In this document: positions 26,159-37,729 of the stretch, in pieces
Numbering within the stretch: the stretch's first letter is position 1
Layout: the number at the start of each line of letters is the position of its first letter
NCBI GenBank assembly: GCA_016081115.2
Contig: CM071925.1
Span: forward strand, 15,604,441 to 15,668,440
Origin: Rehmannia glutinosa
Taxonomy: Eukaryota > Streptophyta > Magnoliopsida > Lamiales > Orobanchaceae
Length of the DNA: 64,000 nucleotides
Reading direction: 5' to 3'
Program-made: the position numbers and the translations under genes
The notes under the pieces: generated by a model
Seen by the model: the letters and a program-made list of their open reading frames with translations, nothing else
Told to the model about the DNA's origin: nothing
Databases searched by the model: none

Positions 26159-26258
26159 NNNNNNNNNNNNNNNNNNNNNNNNNNNNNNNNNNNNNNNNNN
26201 NNNNNNNNNNNNNNNNNNNNNNNNNNNNNNNNNNNNNNNNNNNNNNNNNNNNNNNNNN
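26159..26258. other. Assembly gap of exactly 100 N
   Basis: The round size marks a scaffold join of unknown true length. It interrupts the TIC236 exon that begins at 24884: coding sequence is still open up to the last base before the gap (26158). The sequence right of the gap is non-coding. Confidence 0.98.
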
Positions 26259-26819
26259 CTAATTTTTGCAATTTTGGTCCCAATTGGGTATTTCAATATT
26301 TTATTTTTCCCGCTATACTCTTGTCCTTTAGCCAAAATACCTATGATCGTTACAAGTTACATGAGTGAAATTGCAATTGTGACTAAAGGGTAAAATCATC
26401 AAGGACTGAAACCGCCAGATCAAAAAGTTATAGGACAATATTACCAACCCCTAAGAGTTAAGGGGCTAAAATTGCAATTAAGCCCAAAACATACAGAAGT
26501 AGGATTAGTCAATGTTATCTCAAATTAAAAGTAAAACAATAAAGGACCTGCAAAGTAGTTTGTTTACGTTCCTTTCCACAGGGTTTAGTATGGGCAAATT
26601 CGTTAAGCTATCAAGTTTAAGTGAAGTTTCAAAATGTTGAATAAAATTACTTAATCTGCCCTCGGTTCACAAATAAAAATATATTTGCTGAAAATTGCTG
26701 AAAGGAATCATTTGATGAAAGAGAACATAATAAGTCCAATGCCTAGATGAGCAAAATGGAAAAATTATCATCTTAGGTGTTTATTTACTTGTGGAAAGCT
26801 ATAGACTACTTATCTAACC
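26259..26819. other. Non-coding stretch right of the gap; one arm of a foldback repeat
   Basis: The text contains TTTTGCAATTTTGGTCCC at the left and AAATTGCAATTAAGCCC near 26465-26485, the wording of plant foldback repeats (TTAATTGCAATTTT). The left arm probably lies within the gap. No TIC236 exon and no promoter signal were recognised. The last part is presumably intron of the neighbouring minus-strand gene. Confidence 0.4.
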
Positions 26820-27878
26820 TGCTTCGCTGACTCAAGTCTGCAATTAGATTCTTGAAAAGAATGATGAAACTTGTCCGAATCTTCGTCATCTCTACCACTA
26901 TGCAACATTTTATCAAGTTCATCAATTTCCTGCTGCAATCTTGAACAATCTGAACTGCGTTGGGAACGGAAATCAAACTCTTGCTTCTCAAGCGCCTAGG
27001 AAAACCCAAGACTGTCAGTGAACAGATAATAATCTGCTGGCAATATAACTGCAGTGAAGAAGGGAGACGAAACTTCTGAAAGAATATGATAGTTCTACAC
27101 ATCCTTCATCTATGTCATGCATTAACTAAAGGAATTTGTGAGCGGAAAAATATTCAGCTCAGTGTAGCATGTCATCCACACAATAATATTTTTTCTTCAT
27201 AAATTTAGAACATAACTACGGAATATTTTGTCATTAACAAAAAAAAAAAAGAAGATTGTTTTATAGGTAGGTACAAATTCAATGAATGTGCAATATAGGT
27301 CCTATTGCAACAAAAGGCTTAAAAGATGGAGTGACCTTCAAAGACTCCAAAAGTGATACCACACTCCACCCCATTGAATTAGGGCATTCTTTATCAATTC
27401 TTTCGCGTAGGATTCGCACTTCATCCGAAACATCAGCATCCTGTTGGTCATCGAGATTGTTAGGAAACAACAAATATATAAAAGGGCCAGTGACATTCTT
27501 ACTTGAGAGGCTCCAAATTTTACTGAATAAATCTACAAGGTTATTGAGGCCGTAAATTGTGTAGCACCAATATCACCATTCACAACCTATTTCTCAATAA
27601 AGCATGTAATTTCTCACTCGGAATTGCGAAAAATGTTCCAGAAAAACGGAATACAGAAAAAAGGCGAGAAATATTGAACCAGTTCTTCAAGATTTCCTCT
27701 ACATTGAAAAAAGTTTCTAATCCTGAAACCCCATCTCTTACTGCAGACTGTATTAACCAGTAATCATAAATGATAAAACCCAATTAAGATTCAATGCAAT
27801 AGGTCTTTGTTGAAATAAACAGCCCGTGCAATTTAACAATGCGATAAGTGGTCAGAAAATTACCTCATCGTTGGCCAT
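26820..27878 (-). CDS. Coiled-coil protein, partial; possibly CCDC93-like
   Basis: Four exons can be drawn on the minus strand: 27878-27864 (ATG, MANDE), 27747-27587 (SAVRDGVSGLETFFNVEEIL to LLRN), 27440-27336 (DADVSDEVRILRERIDKECP to LLESLK) and 26995-26820 (ALEKQEFDFRSQRSSDCSRL to CRLESAKQ). The last exon is rich in Glu, Lys and Gln with coiled-coil spacing. LKALEKQE followed by an acidic coil recalls CCDC93-type proteins of the Commander complex, but I hold this loosely. The second and third exons do not join in phase (one base short), so either a base is missing or my donor at 27587 is wrong. The 3' exons are not seen and may run into the gap. Confidence 0.4.
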
Positions 27879-28332
27879 TTGTTTTTGCAGCTAATCGAAT
27901 ATCAGCAGTAAGCCTGAATCAAGAGTGAAATCATTAATTTTCAGTAGTGGAAGAGGCTGTAAATATTAATATGCAAGGTTTTTGTGAATTTTGAGATTCC
28001 ATTCATTTATTTGGAAATTAGTGATAAAGCTCTGTTTGGCACATGTCAAATATATGGGCAAGAGAAGGTGACGGGCAAAGTGGTCATTTATGTTTTAGAT
28101 TTACTAGCAGAAAATTTTAATCCTTTTAATCTTAGATTAATTCTCGAAGAAAATCACTTTAACATTGGAAACAATAAGTATTTTTAAATGATTATGGCAT
28201 GTGTTAAATCGAATGAAATTAGATTCAAACTGTTTTATAATAAATTACTAAATTTGCACCCATTGCTCACAAAAGAAAAGCTAACAGTTGGGTGTATGAT
28301 AAATAACTATTTTTTTGTTGCATCGACTATAG

Positions 28333-28333
<1 letters not shown>

Positions 28334-28390
<57 letters not shown>
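28334..28390. repeat. (ATT)n microsatellite, about 19 units, upstream of CCT7
   Basis: A pure ATT run of about 57 bases, followed by a T run, lies about 385 bp before the CCT7 start codon. Confidence 0.9.
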
Positions 28391-28393
<3 letters not shown>

Positions 28394-28686
28394 TTTTTTT
28401 TTTTGGAAAAGCACGATAAAATTATTTTAAATCTAATTGTAAGTGATTTTCTAAAAGATAGTCCGGAATTCAAAAATGGGAACTCTAGGAGTCATATTCA
28501 ATTATTGAGAAAATATTTATACTTTTTGCATAGTATAAGAGAATTGGCTTCAAAAATTATTTATTTATAAAATTATTGATATTGGAATTTCTGTTTAGTC
28601 TGCTTTGTTGAATCAGCAACTCACTCAAACGTGCCCTTAAGTTTCACAACAGAAAAAACCAGAAAACTCCCCAAGGCAAAGTCTTA

Positions 28687-28695
28687 AAACCCTAG
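28687..28695 (+). promoter_or_regulatory. Telo-box (AAACCCTAG) in the CCT7 leader/promoter
   Basis: The motif lies 79 bases upstream of the CCT7 ATG. Telo-boxes are common near the start of plant genes for translation and growth functions and are bound by Myb-like and Pur-alpha factors. That it acts here is inference from the motif and position. Confidence 0.5.
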
Positions 28696-28773
28696 TGGTT
28701 TCTCCTATTTTCCCTCTCTGCTCTCTGCAATCTATCATCTCACATACTCATTGACGCAGACACACATCTAACA

Positions 28774-31700
28774 ATGGCAAGCATGATGGTATTCTCACGA
28801 TCTATATCTTTTTATGTTTATAACTTGTGTTTGTTTTGTATAGAGAATCCAATCATTTTGTGATCTTCATACACACTGTCCTGCGCTCACTGTTGGTTTT
28901 TCAATTCCTCTTGTAGTTTTCTATGTCTGTTCTTATTTTTTTTTATTTTTTTTATTTTTATTTTTTTGGGGGGAGGGGGAGGGGGCGAGGGGTGGACTTG
29001 GGATAGTGTTATTTAATTCCTTTTTCTTTTTTCTTTCTCCTAAGATTAATTTAACGAGAATGCGATAGTAGGAGTGGTTTATAAGAGTAACAACTTTTCT
29101 CATTGATCGGTGATGCTGTTGTAAGGACACTATTCAATTTTTGGTGATTTGGCAAAGACAAAACGTGAGTTTTTATTTTTATTTTTTTCTTAGTCCTGCA
29201 ATTGTTAAAAACAGCATTCAGGATATTGGTGGAGCTAGGTAAAAATAACCTTTTGCTACGGAACTGAGGTGAGCAGCTGTCTGGTTGGATAGACATCTAC
29301 ATGCTCAGCTTCTGTGTTATTAATGTGGTCCTGGTCATTATTTTTCTCTACAATTGCCTAATTTGATAAATTTTTGTAGAACTTCAGAATTTTAGGGATA
29401 ATTTCTTTTTTCTTTTTTCTTTTTGTTAATTGGCTTTGTTCCCTCGGAAATAAGGGATATTCTTCTTTGGATATTGATTCTGTCACCCTCACTCCTGGAA
29501 CATGGGGAATAAGAATGTACCATAAATAAATTTATAGCAACAAATTAACATTGTTCTGTCAAGCTATTGCAAAACAAAAGGCATTGTTTTCTATGGCTAT
29601 CAAATAAACAGAAAATGATATGAATGTGCAAACATTATCAGACAACTAATTGATGTGTTATTCAAGTCTTCTTTGTTATTTTTATATCAGTGCATGTCTT
29701 TAGCATTTGAACATTCTGGTTTTTAGTTTTTGCATAAAAGGATGATAAATTGCCAAATCTTTCCGAAATAACCAATTCATGGAGCAATCTTCCAACAGAT
29801 TTTCTTGGTTTTTGTTTTTCACAATCATTATTGTAAACACCTGAATAGTTGCAACTAATATTTGATATATAATTAGATAAAATTAATAGATGACATGTCA
29901 TCTTATGAGTCAGTAAACTACATTTTTTTGATAGAAATTTGTGAAATGTATGCCAAAAGGTCAAGGAGTGTATGGATTTGTTTTGGGTTATTTTTTGATA
30001 GAATGAATTGGAAAATGCGATGTATTTGGAGCAAATGCATTGGAGAACGTGATATATGTTTAGTTTTACTTTGGGAGAATGAAAATATTTTGGGATAACA
30101 AAAACAATCATTGTCCAGAAAGTTCTTGGGTTTATCTCATTACCCGAGAGCGTGACATTGAGGGGTTTGATTACCAGTTTCCTAGCTGTTGGTTCTTTTT
30201 TTTATACCTTAACTTGATTCCTCGAATTTCCATTGATTTTGTTGGAAAAATTGTTTCAACTTTTCCTCATCCACTGGCCTCTTCATGCTGTAACTAACCT
30301 TTGTTGCGGTGGATTGTTTATCAAACAACAGCAACCGCAAATCATACTGCTCAAGGAAGGGACTGATACATCCCAAGGGAAGCCACAGTTAGTTAGCAAC
30401 ATAAATGCGTGCATGGCTGTCGCTGATGTTGTGCGAACCACTCTTGGTCCGAGGGGCATGGACAAGTTGATCCATGATGATAAGGGGAACACCACCATAT
30501 CTAATGATGGCGCCACCATAATGAAGCTTCTTGACATCGTCCATCCTGCTTCCAAGATCCTTGTGGATATCGCAAAGTCCCAAGATTCTGAGGTATTGTA
30601 CATATATTCATTTGATTGAGTTAATTGTAAAGGATTTGAGCTTCTGTGGTTATTTTCCAAAGGCTCAAGATGCAGCAGAACTGAAAAAAGAGGATTCATG
30701 TGGTGACTCCATTTGAATATGGGATAAAACCATTTCAACTTGTTATACTATTGTGAGGCTAGGAGTCAGCATTTGTGAAAATTCTTGGCCAACGTTCTTG
30801 ATTATATGCCTTTTAGGTTAATATGCCTTGAGTTTTTCCTTTATGCTGAATCATTGTTAGCTATCTGTCTTGGAAAAAATAAAGTGAGCTAACACAAAGG
30901 TTTCAGATACAAATTGCTCCAGTTGCAAATAATCAAGATGAAGTTAAATTGCTTCTTGTTCATCCCATCAAGTTGACTTGGAATTTACATTGAACTATTT
31001 GTAAATCTTCTATTTTTCATTTACCGCACCCATAATACTCCCTGTGGAGTTCCACGCCCATTTAATCTCTAGATATTTTATTGTTTGTTCTTCAGGTTGG
31101 TGATGGGACCACTACTGTAGTTCTGCTTGCAGGGGAGTTCCTCAAGGAAGCAAAACCTTTTATTGAAGATGGAGTTCATCCTCAAAATATTATTCGGAGT
31201 TACCGAACAGCTTCTTATTTGGTAGCAATAGGAGCTTAATTGATATGTTTGAATGTGGACATGGATCTACATCTCATGCATTTCATACTTTTTTTAAATT
31301 AATAGGCAATTGAGAAGATAAAAGAAATAGCTGTTAGCATAGAGGGAAAAAGCTTGGAAGAAAAGAAGAGTTTACTTGCTAAGTGTGCTGCTACAACCCT
31401 ATCCTCAAAGCTCATTGGTGGTGAGAAGGAGTTCTTTGCAACCATGGTGGTGGATGCTGTCATTGCCATTGGAAACGATGATAGATTGAACATGATTGGA
31501 ATTAAGAAGGTATATATATAAGTCTGTACTTAGTGTTATTCTTTTATCACGCTTGTTTAAGAGATACTGTCAATCTTGTTTTTCTGGATAATCGTAATTT
31601 TGATGTTATACTGTTTGTTTTGTTAGAGATTTTTTTGTATGTTACTGCGTTTTGCAGCTTATATCCTTATCAACAATGTTCTGATAAGAGTTCAATGGTT

Positions 31701-34700
31701 TTCTTAAATGTTAGTCATTTTTTAGTATTATGCCAAGTGTTTGTTTGGCTAGTTAAACCTAGATCCCCTAGCATCTGAGATTTTTTATACTGCACTTTTT
31801 GTAGATTACTAAATCATGCTTAGAAACGTCTCCCCTGTTGTGGTTCCGTGTGATATTTATGTGTAGATGCAGCTTTCTTATGAGTTGTACAACCTTTGCC
31901 CATTTAAATGTAACTATCATTTTCCCATACATGGTCATGCGTGTTGAATAATATTGTGGGAGAACTGAACAGAAGACTTCACAAGAACTTGCCCAGAATG
32001 TATAGTTATATCAGAAACTGATCCAGTATGATTCTTCCCTTTGCATATGATACAAAAAGCTATTCCTAACTCTACTTGCTTACCCCGAGATGATAAGTTT
32101 TTGATGATGCATGCCAAGAGCCCTTTTTGTTATGCCTGTATCGGGAACATCATTTCGTACATTTTCCTGCATATCCTGAACAACTACAGTGTACAGTTTG
32201 ATGGAAACATTTAAGTAAATAAATACAGAGACGATTATAATAAGACCTTAAATGGATATTCATCTGTGACTGCTTAAAAGTATATTGGGGGTGGGGGTGG
32301 GGGAAGAGGAGTCATGGATGTGAAGAAATCTAGAGAACATCTGTTTTCAACTGTAGAATAAGACTGAGATAAGTTAGCATTATGGGAAACTGTCTAATTT
32401 TTCAACTGCAAATTGTGTAAACATGATTATGCAAATATGATTTAATATGTAAAACCGGGTATGGAAACACAAGTATTTGATGAAGTTTATACTCTGTACT
32501 CATCTGCCGTTTGGTCCAACTTCTTTTTCAAGCTCAAAGCCTGGATAAATAGTCCTGCTAATTCTTGGTCAGGCACTGGGAAACTAGCTTGCAAAGAATC
32601 TATACTCTGCCCTGTCAATTATGCCGAACCTAATTATTCTGAAGTTTCAGATTATTTCAATTTTAAAGCCTTGATAGTTCCACTTTGGTGCACACTTTGC
32701 TATATATCGATTTATGTGGTATTGCAATCTTTTTTATTTTCATTACTACTAAATGATCTAGTTATACGCACTCCCTATTTCAGTCTTTGTGTTGCGCTTT
32801 TTGTGCTAATATGCTTTGTAGGTTCCTGGAGGTACCATGAGGGATTCTTTTCTTGTGGATGGTGTGGCCTTCAAAAAGACCTTCTCATATGCTGGTTTTG
32901 AGCAACAGCCAAAGAAATTTGTAAATCCCAAGATACTTGTGCTAAACATAGAATTGGAGCTAAAATCAGAGAAGGAAAATGCAGAGATAAGGTTAGAATT
33001 TTTTCATATTTTGATCTGTTCTTCCCGCTGCAAGGTTGTTGCCCAATAAGTTCAACAAATACTTACTTTTCCTGGAGAATCTTTCTATATACAGATTGTC
33101 AGATCCATTACAGTATCAATCAATTGTAGATGCAGAATGGAATATCATTTACGATAAGTTGGATAAATGTGTGAAAAGTGGAGCTAAAGTTGTTTTGTCA
33201 CGACTTGCTATTGGTGATCTGGCTACTCAGGTAATGGTTTGACCAATTTACTTGTCGATGTTCATGTTATATAGGTGTTTACATTATGGAACTTTTGCTG
33301 AAAGGGAGCAGCCGGTTTATGTACATTTATTAGTTAAAGAATCATGGGGTCATTAGGGGATCGATCATGATTGGAATGAGATAAGCAATTTGTCAGTCCT
33401 ATGATATCTTCAACATGATTATTAGGGGAAACTAAGAGTGTGTTTGGCCAAGCTTATTAAAAAGATCTTATAAGCTCCTACATCTTATAAGAAAACTTTA
33501 GAGCTTATAAGATGTTCCATCTTGATTTAAAAATAAGTTGTTTAAGTGTTTGGACATTGGATAAAATAAGATGGTGTAGCTTTTAAGATATTAGTAATGA
33601 CAATTTTGTAATTAAAATAGTCAAAATTAGAGGTTGTTGAAATAAGATCTTATTTTGAAATAAAGTTTCGATTTCCCACCTTTTTTAAAAACAGCTTATA
33701 AGGTGCCAACATCTTACGTAGGAGCTTATAAGATATTTTTTTGTAAAATGTAACAGCTTATAAGCTCTCAAACATCTTATAAAATGTTTTGAATTGCTTA
33801 TAAGTTCAGCCAAACAACATCCATATAATCTTTGGCATTTTTATGAAAAATAAGAGTCATTTGTTGTTTTTGCTCAGTATTTTGCCGATCGTGATATATT
33901 CTGCGCTGGTCGAGTTACTGAAGAAGATTTGCTGCGGGTTGCAGCAGCTACTGGTGGAACTGTGCAGACAACTGTGAACAACGTAATTGATGAGGTTGTT
34001 CTCTTGCTTTTTTCCGCCCAAATCCGAATTGGCTAAATGGCCTTTTTACTTTATGTTTCTACTATATGACTTTACATTCTCTGAGTTGACAGCTGAAATT
34101 TTTGTTTGGAAGGTTCTGGGATCTTGTGACCTATTTGAAGAGAGGCAAGTTGGAAATGAGAGATTTAATATTTTTAGTGGATGTCCATCTGGTCGAACTG
34201 CCACAATTGTTCTTCGTGGTGGAGCAGATCAGGTTTGTGCCACTTTTGATCCTGCTCTCATACATTATTTGGACTTTAGCTCTAATTTTGTCCTTGATGA
34301 TTTTAGTTTATTGAGGAGGCCGAGCGAAGTTTACATGATGCAATTATGATTGTCAGAAGGGCTCTGAGAAGCTCGACTGTAGTTGCTGGTGGCGGTGCTA
34401 TTGATGTAAGAATTCTCCACTGGCATCTAAAAGTATGGGTATGTGAAGATGTCATCGTCACTTTGATTTTTGAAACTTTTCTTGTGTCTGCAGATGGAGA
34501 TAAGCCGATATTTGAGGCAGCACGCACGTACCATTGCTGGGAAGTCCCAGCTCTTCATAAACTCTTATGCTAAAGCCCTTGAGGTAGATTTTGTGAAAAA
34601 GCATATGTTTGCTCTTATGCTAAGTTCCTCGTGGAGGGATGTGAATCTAAACCTAGAAATCCAAGATAGATATGAAAATATTTCTCAAGTATACATCTTT

Positions 34701-36306
34701 GATTCATACAAGAAAGATAAGTTGATGAAGCGGACTGAAAATCATGGATAATATCATGTAGAAACTAAATACTTTTGTGTGTTATAAACATATGCTGGAT
34801 ATTGCAAATCTTATCGTTTGTTGCTCTTCTAATATTAACCAAGTGGCGTTCTTGGATTGATGAATCTCAATGTCGATAGCAAGTAGGGATTTTGTCTCAT
34901 GGGTTTATTTTTTCACGTTATTTATGTGTTCTCATTTTATGATCAAGGTAAAGTGCTTTTGCCTTTTTTATAAGGTTCAATGCTGATAGTTGGCTTGCCT
35001 CTGCTTCTCTGTTTGTTACTATAGTATAACCTCGATAATTTAATACTCGATTAATTAATAACCTCGTTTAAATAATACTTTTGGTCGGTCCCGACTTGGG
35101 ACAACAAGCAAAATTATTAATTCGCTAATTTAATATCTCCCTAAATTAATAAATATTTACAGTCCCAAGGTTATTAATTTATAGAGGTTTAACTGTATTA
35201 GTCAACTTTACTGTCTTCATACGTATTCACTGCTTTGTCGTAGGTAATCCCAAGGCAACTGTGTGACAATGCTGGTTTTGATGCGACTGATGTGCTGAAC
35301 AAACTAAGACAAAAACATGCTCTTCCATCAGGTAAGTGTATCTTAGTTGTATACTGTATGCATGCAGTTCGCTTTATACCCATGGTAGGGAATGAAATGT
35401 TTTTTTATGCTGGAGCCTATGTTCAAGTTAATCGATTGAGTTGATTTTGTTGATATTTGCATGAGTATTTTTCAATTGTAATGCATGCCCCATTTTATTT
35501 ACTGCGTGGAGATTATAAACAGGTGAGGGTGCGCCTTACGGTGTAGACATCAATACTGGTGGAATTGCTGATTCATTTGCCAACTTTGTGTGGGAACCAG
35601 CAGTTGTAAAGGTATTTTTTAATCCTTTTATTTTTATGGAGCATGTTGATTACTAGGAATTAGACTAACTTTTTGTTTTATTCCATTCACAGATTAATGC
35701 CATAAATGCAGCTACAGAAGCAGCTTGCCTTGTTTTGAGTGTCGATGAAACTGTGAAAAACCCCAAGGTAATTAGACTTCTGTGTTGATTTATTTGGATA
35801 TACTCCAGTTCTAAGTCCATTATGCTCCGACAAGTACTCTTATTCTATGGTACCTGGTAATATTGTGCGTTGTTCTCTTTTTATTTGATGTTGTATAGTT
35901 TTACTATAACTAATATTACATTAGATCAGACAATGTTTGAATGATGTAACATATTCTGCATGGAATGGAATCATCAGGTCCATGCAAAATTCTTCCTTAA
36001 AAGGATTTATTATTTATTGGATTCACCTAGATACTAATAGTAGTGGATAAGCAACAGTGTAATTTAGTTCACATTTGATGTATTTGAATGATGCACGACA
36101 TTATAGCCTTGAAACTTTATTTGAAGTATACGAGTGTATTTGAATGATGCACGACATTAGTTCACAATTTTCCTTTTCCGTTTAAGCATATTCCTTGTCA
36201 CTAATGTGATCCTCTAATACAGTCTGAGAGTGCACAAGGCGAAGCTGCTGCAAGTGCAATGGGTGGTAGAGGTCGGGGTCGTGGGCGTGGAATGAGGAGG
36301 CGATAG
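28774..36306 (+). CDS. CCT7: T-complex protein 1 subunit eta (CCT7), cytosolic chaperonin
   Basis: CCT7 is one of eight subunits of the TRiC/CCT double ring that folds actin, tubulin and other cytosolic proteins using ATP. Fourteen exons join without a break into 557 aa: 28774-28788, 30332-30592, 31096-31221, 31306-31509, 32822-32991, 33095-33230, 33878-33994, 34113-34232, 34307-34405, 34494-34583, 35244-35331, 35523-35611, 35693-35767 and 36223-36306. The start MASMM matches the family. Chaperonin motifs are TLGPRGMDKLI and SNDGATIMKLLDIVHP near residues 45-80, the nucleotide-site GDGTTTVVLLAGEFLKEA opening exon 3, VRRALRSSTVVAGGGAID, and DINTGGIADSF. The tail GGRGRGRGRGMRRR is the usual plant eta-type basic end. 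The first exon is only 15 coding bases and is followed by a 1.5-kb intron. Introns 6 and 10 carry MITEs; the 1.3-kb intron 4 shows only a G-rich tract near 32285-32305. Confidence 0.97.
28968..28992 (+). other. Candidate G-quadruplex in CCT7 intron 1
   Basis: Four runs of four or more G (6, 5, 5 and 4) are separated by loops of 1, 1 and 3 bases, directly after a T-rich run. The run is on the sense strand, 180 bases into the first intron, so it would be present in the pre-mRNA. Confidence 0.55.
33436..33822. mobile_element. hAT-type MITE in CCT7 intron 6
   Basis: The ends are GAGTGTGTTTGGCCAAGCTT on the left and, read on the opposite strand, GGATGTTGTTTGGCTGAACT on the right. The arms are filled with GCTTATAAG and ATCTTATAAG words that pair with each other. 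No coding is present and no clean target duplication was found. Confidence 0.6.
35023..35195. mobile_element. Small AT-rich MITE in CCT7 intron 10
   Basis: The left end AGTATAACCTCGATAATTTA and the right end read in reverse, AGTTAAACCTCTATAAATTA, are imperfect inverted repeats; the middle holds TAATACTCGATTAATTAATA. The wording (ACCTCTATAAATTAATA) is that of a widespread plant MITE. A TA dinucleotide lies at each edge, but the boundary is not certain. Confidence 0.55.
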
Positions 36307-36964
36307 GCCTTTTGAAGTTGTCTTATTCTCAAGCATTTGGGCTAAATTTTGGTTCTGTTTCCTTTTCCTTTATTTCTTTTTCTTTTTTTTTTGTATTTTT
36401 TCCGAACCAGCTCATCCACTATCTTTTTTTGGCTAAATTTAATTTTAATTGTTCTTTTTTTGTTTTTGTTGATAATATATACTATTTATGAATTGTGTTA
36501 AAGAGTTTTTAAATGTCTGACCTTAGGAATGTTTAATCTTGACTTGCCTTAATGTTTTATAGCCTAGAATGAGATTGAATATCTCTAAGGGCCAACTCTG
36601 AAGCTGTCAGCACTGACATTACCGAGCATTCGAAGGCATCATTTAAGTTGGCTGAAACTTGTAATAGTGGATACTTGGCATTATGGAATTATGGAAGCTA
36701 CTATGTTGGAAATGTTTCTTGTGTATCGTTTTTGTATCTTTGATTTCTACCTGGTTTGGGACGAAACTCGGTTTATACTGCAAATGCATCAATCCATGCA
36801 ATTGGGTTTGATTAACACTATGTGACAGTCTGGTTACAGAGGACTTATATCTATGATTCAAATTTCCTGTTAGGTAATTGATGGTGTTCAACAAGTAATC
36901 TGATTGTAAACAGTTTGGTTCTGGGAATTTTATACAATCCATCCACTCTATCCTGTTTGTAATA
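36307..36964. other. CCT7 3' flank
   Basis: T-rich sequence (36345-36480) should be the CCT7 3' UTR and end. Nothing else is recognisable up to the MITE at 36965. Confidence 0.6.
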
Positions 36965-37729
36965 GGGGCATTTACAAAAACACAACTGCAGTTTAGTCTA
37001 ATTACAAAAAACTCCAGTTATCTTTTAAAATTAAATATCCCTTTATAGTGTTACAAATACTCCCTTGATGTTTGTATTTTTGTAAGAGAAAATGTTAAGA
37101 CCATCTCCAGCACTCTACACTACTTTGGCGCAAAATTTGCATTTCATCTCCAACAGTGGATACCATTCTCTACACTAAAAAAGAATATTTCATAAGATTC
37201 TTTGTTTTACTTTGATTTTTATTACTTAATAATTGATAAAAATATTATATAAGTAATTTTATTTAATATAAAATTTATTAATTTTTTATCTTCAAAATTA
37301 ATCAAATTGAAAAAATAGAAAATGTAATTGTTCCAGTATTTTCTTAAGTATTTTATGTAAAAATTATAATTTTGTGCATAGTATTTTAAATCCCATAGTA
37401 TTATTCAATTACACACCATATTATTTAAAATTATTATCACATGTAATTGAATTTATTTTAATATTATTTTCTACTAATTTTAAATTAATAAGAGAGAATT
37501 AAAATTAAGCAAAAAAAAAAAAAAAAAAAAAAGTGGCGCGTGAACTGTTCAAATCACAAAGTGGCACAGACAAATGGCGCCTTGCTGGAGGAAAAATTGG
37601 GCAGCAATACTCTAAAGTAGAGTAATGCTGGAGATGACCTAAGGGGATATATGCAATTTTGAAAGATAACTGTTTTTTTTTTTTTTTTTGTAATATAGTC
37701 AAACCTCAGGGGTGCTTTATAATTATCCC
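36965..37729. mobile_element. Foldback MITE, subfamily B, copy 2, split by a nested insertion
   Basis: The left part (36965-37095) begins GGGGCATTTACAAAAACAC and contains AAAAAACTCCAGTTATCTTT. The right part (37643-37729) contains GAAAGATAACTG, a long T run and the end GCTTTATAATTATCCC. These are the two arms of the subfamily seen whole at 15041-15237 and 39246-39495. The middle is a separate element (37099-37639). Confidence 0.7.
37099..37639. mobile_element. Tourist-like (PIF/Harbinger) MITE nested in another MITE
   Basis: A 541-bp element is flanked by TAA on both sides (37096-37098 and 37640-37642), the 3-bp duplication of PIF/Harbinger elements. Terminal inverted repeats are GACCATCTCCAGCA and, from the right end, GGTCATCTCCAGCA (12 of 14 identical). 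Subterminal words ACACTACTTTGGCGC (left) and CAATACTCTAAAGTAGAGTA (right) continue the symmetry. The interior is AT-rich with a poly-A tract (37510-37531). Confidence 0.8.

Larger units (their letters stand above)
27879..28773. other. Divergent spacer upstream of CCT7
   Basis: This 0.9-kb region separates the minus-strand coiled-coil gene from CCT7 (+) and should hold both promoters. It contains a long ATT microsatellite (28334-28390) and a telo-box just upstream of the CCT7 start. The segment 28640-28773 (CT-rich, CTCTCTGCTCTCTGC) looks like the CCT7 5' UTR. No further gene is visible. Confidence 0.6.

Noticed and set aside
25902..26393. Open frame spanning the N gap
   Set aside because: It exists only because N bases contain no stops; the real coding strand here is minus.
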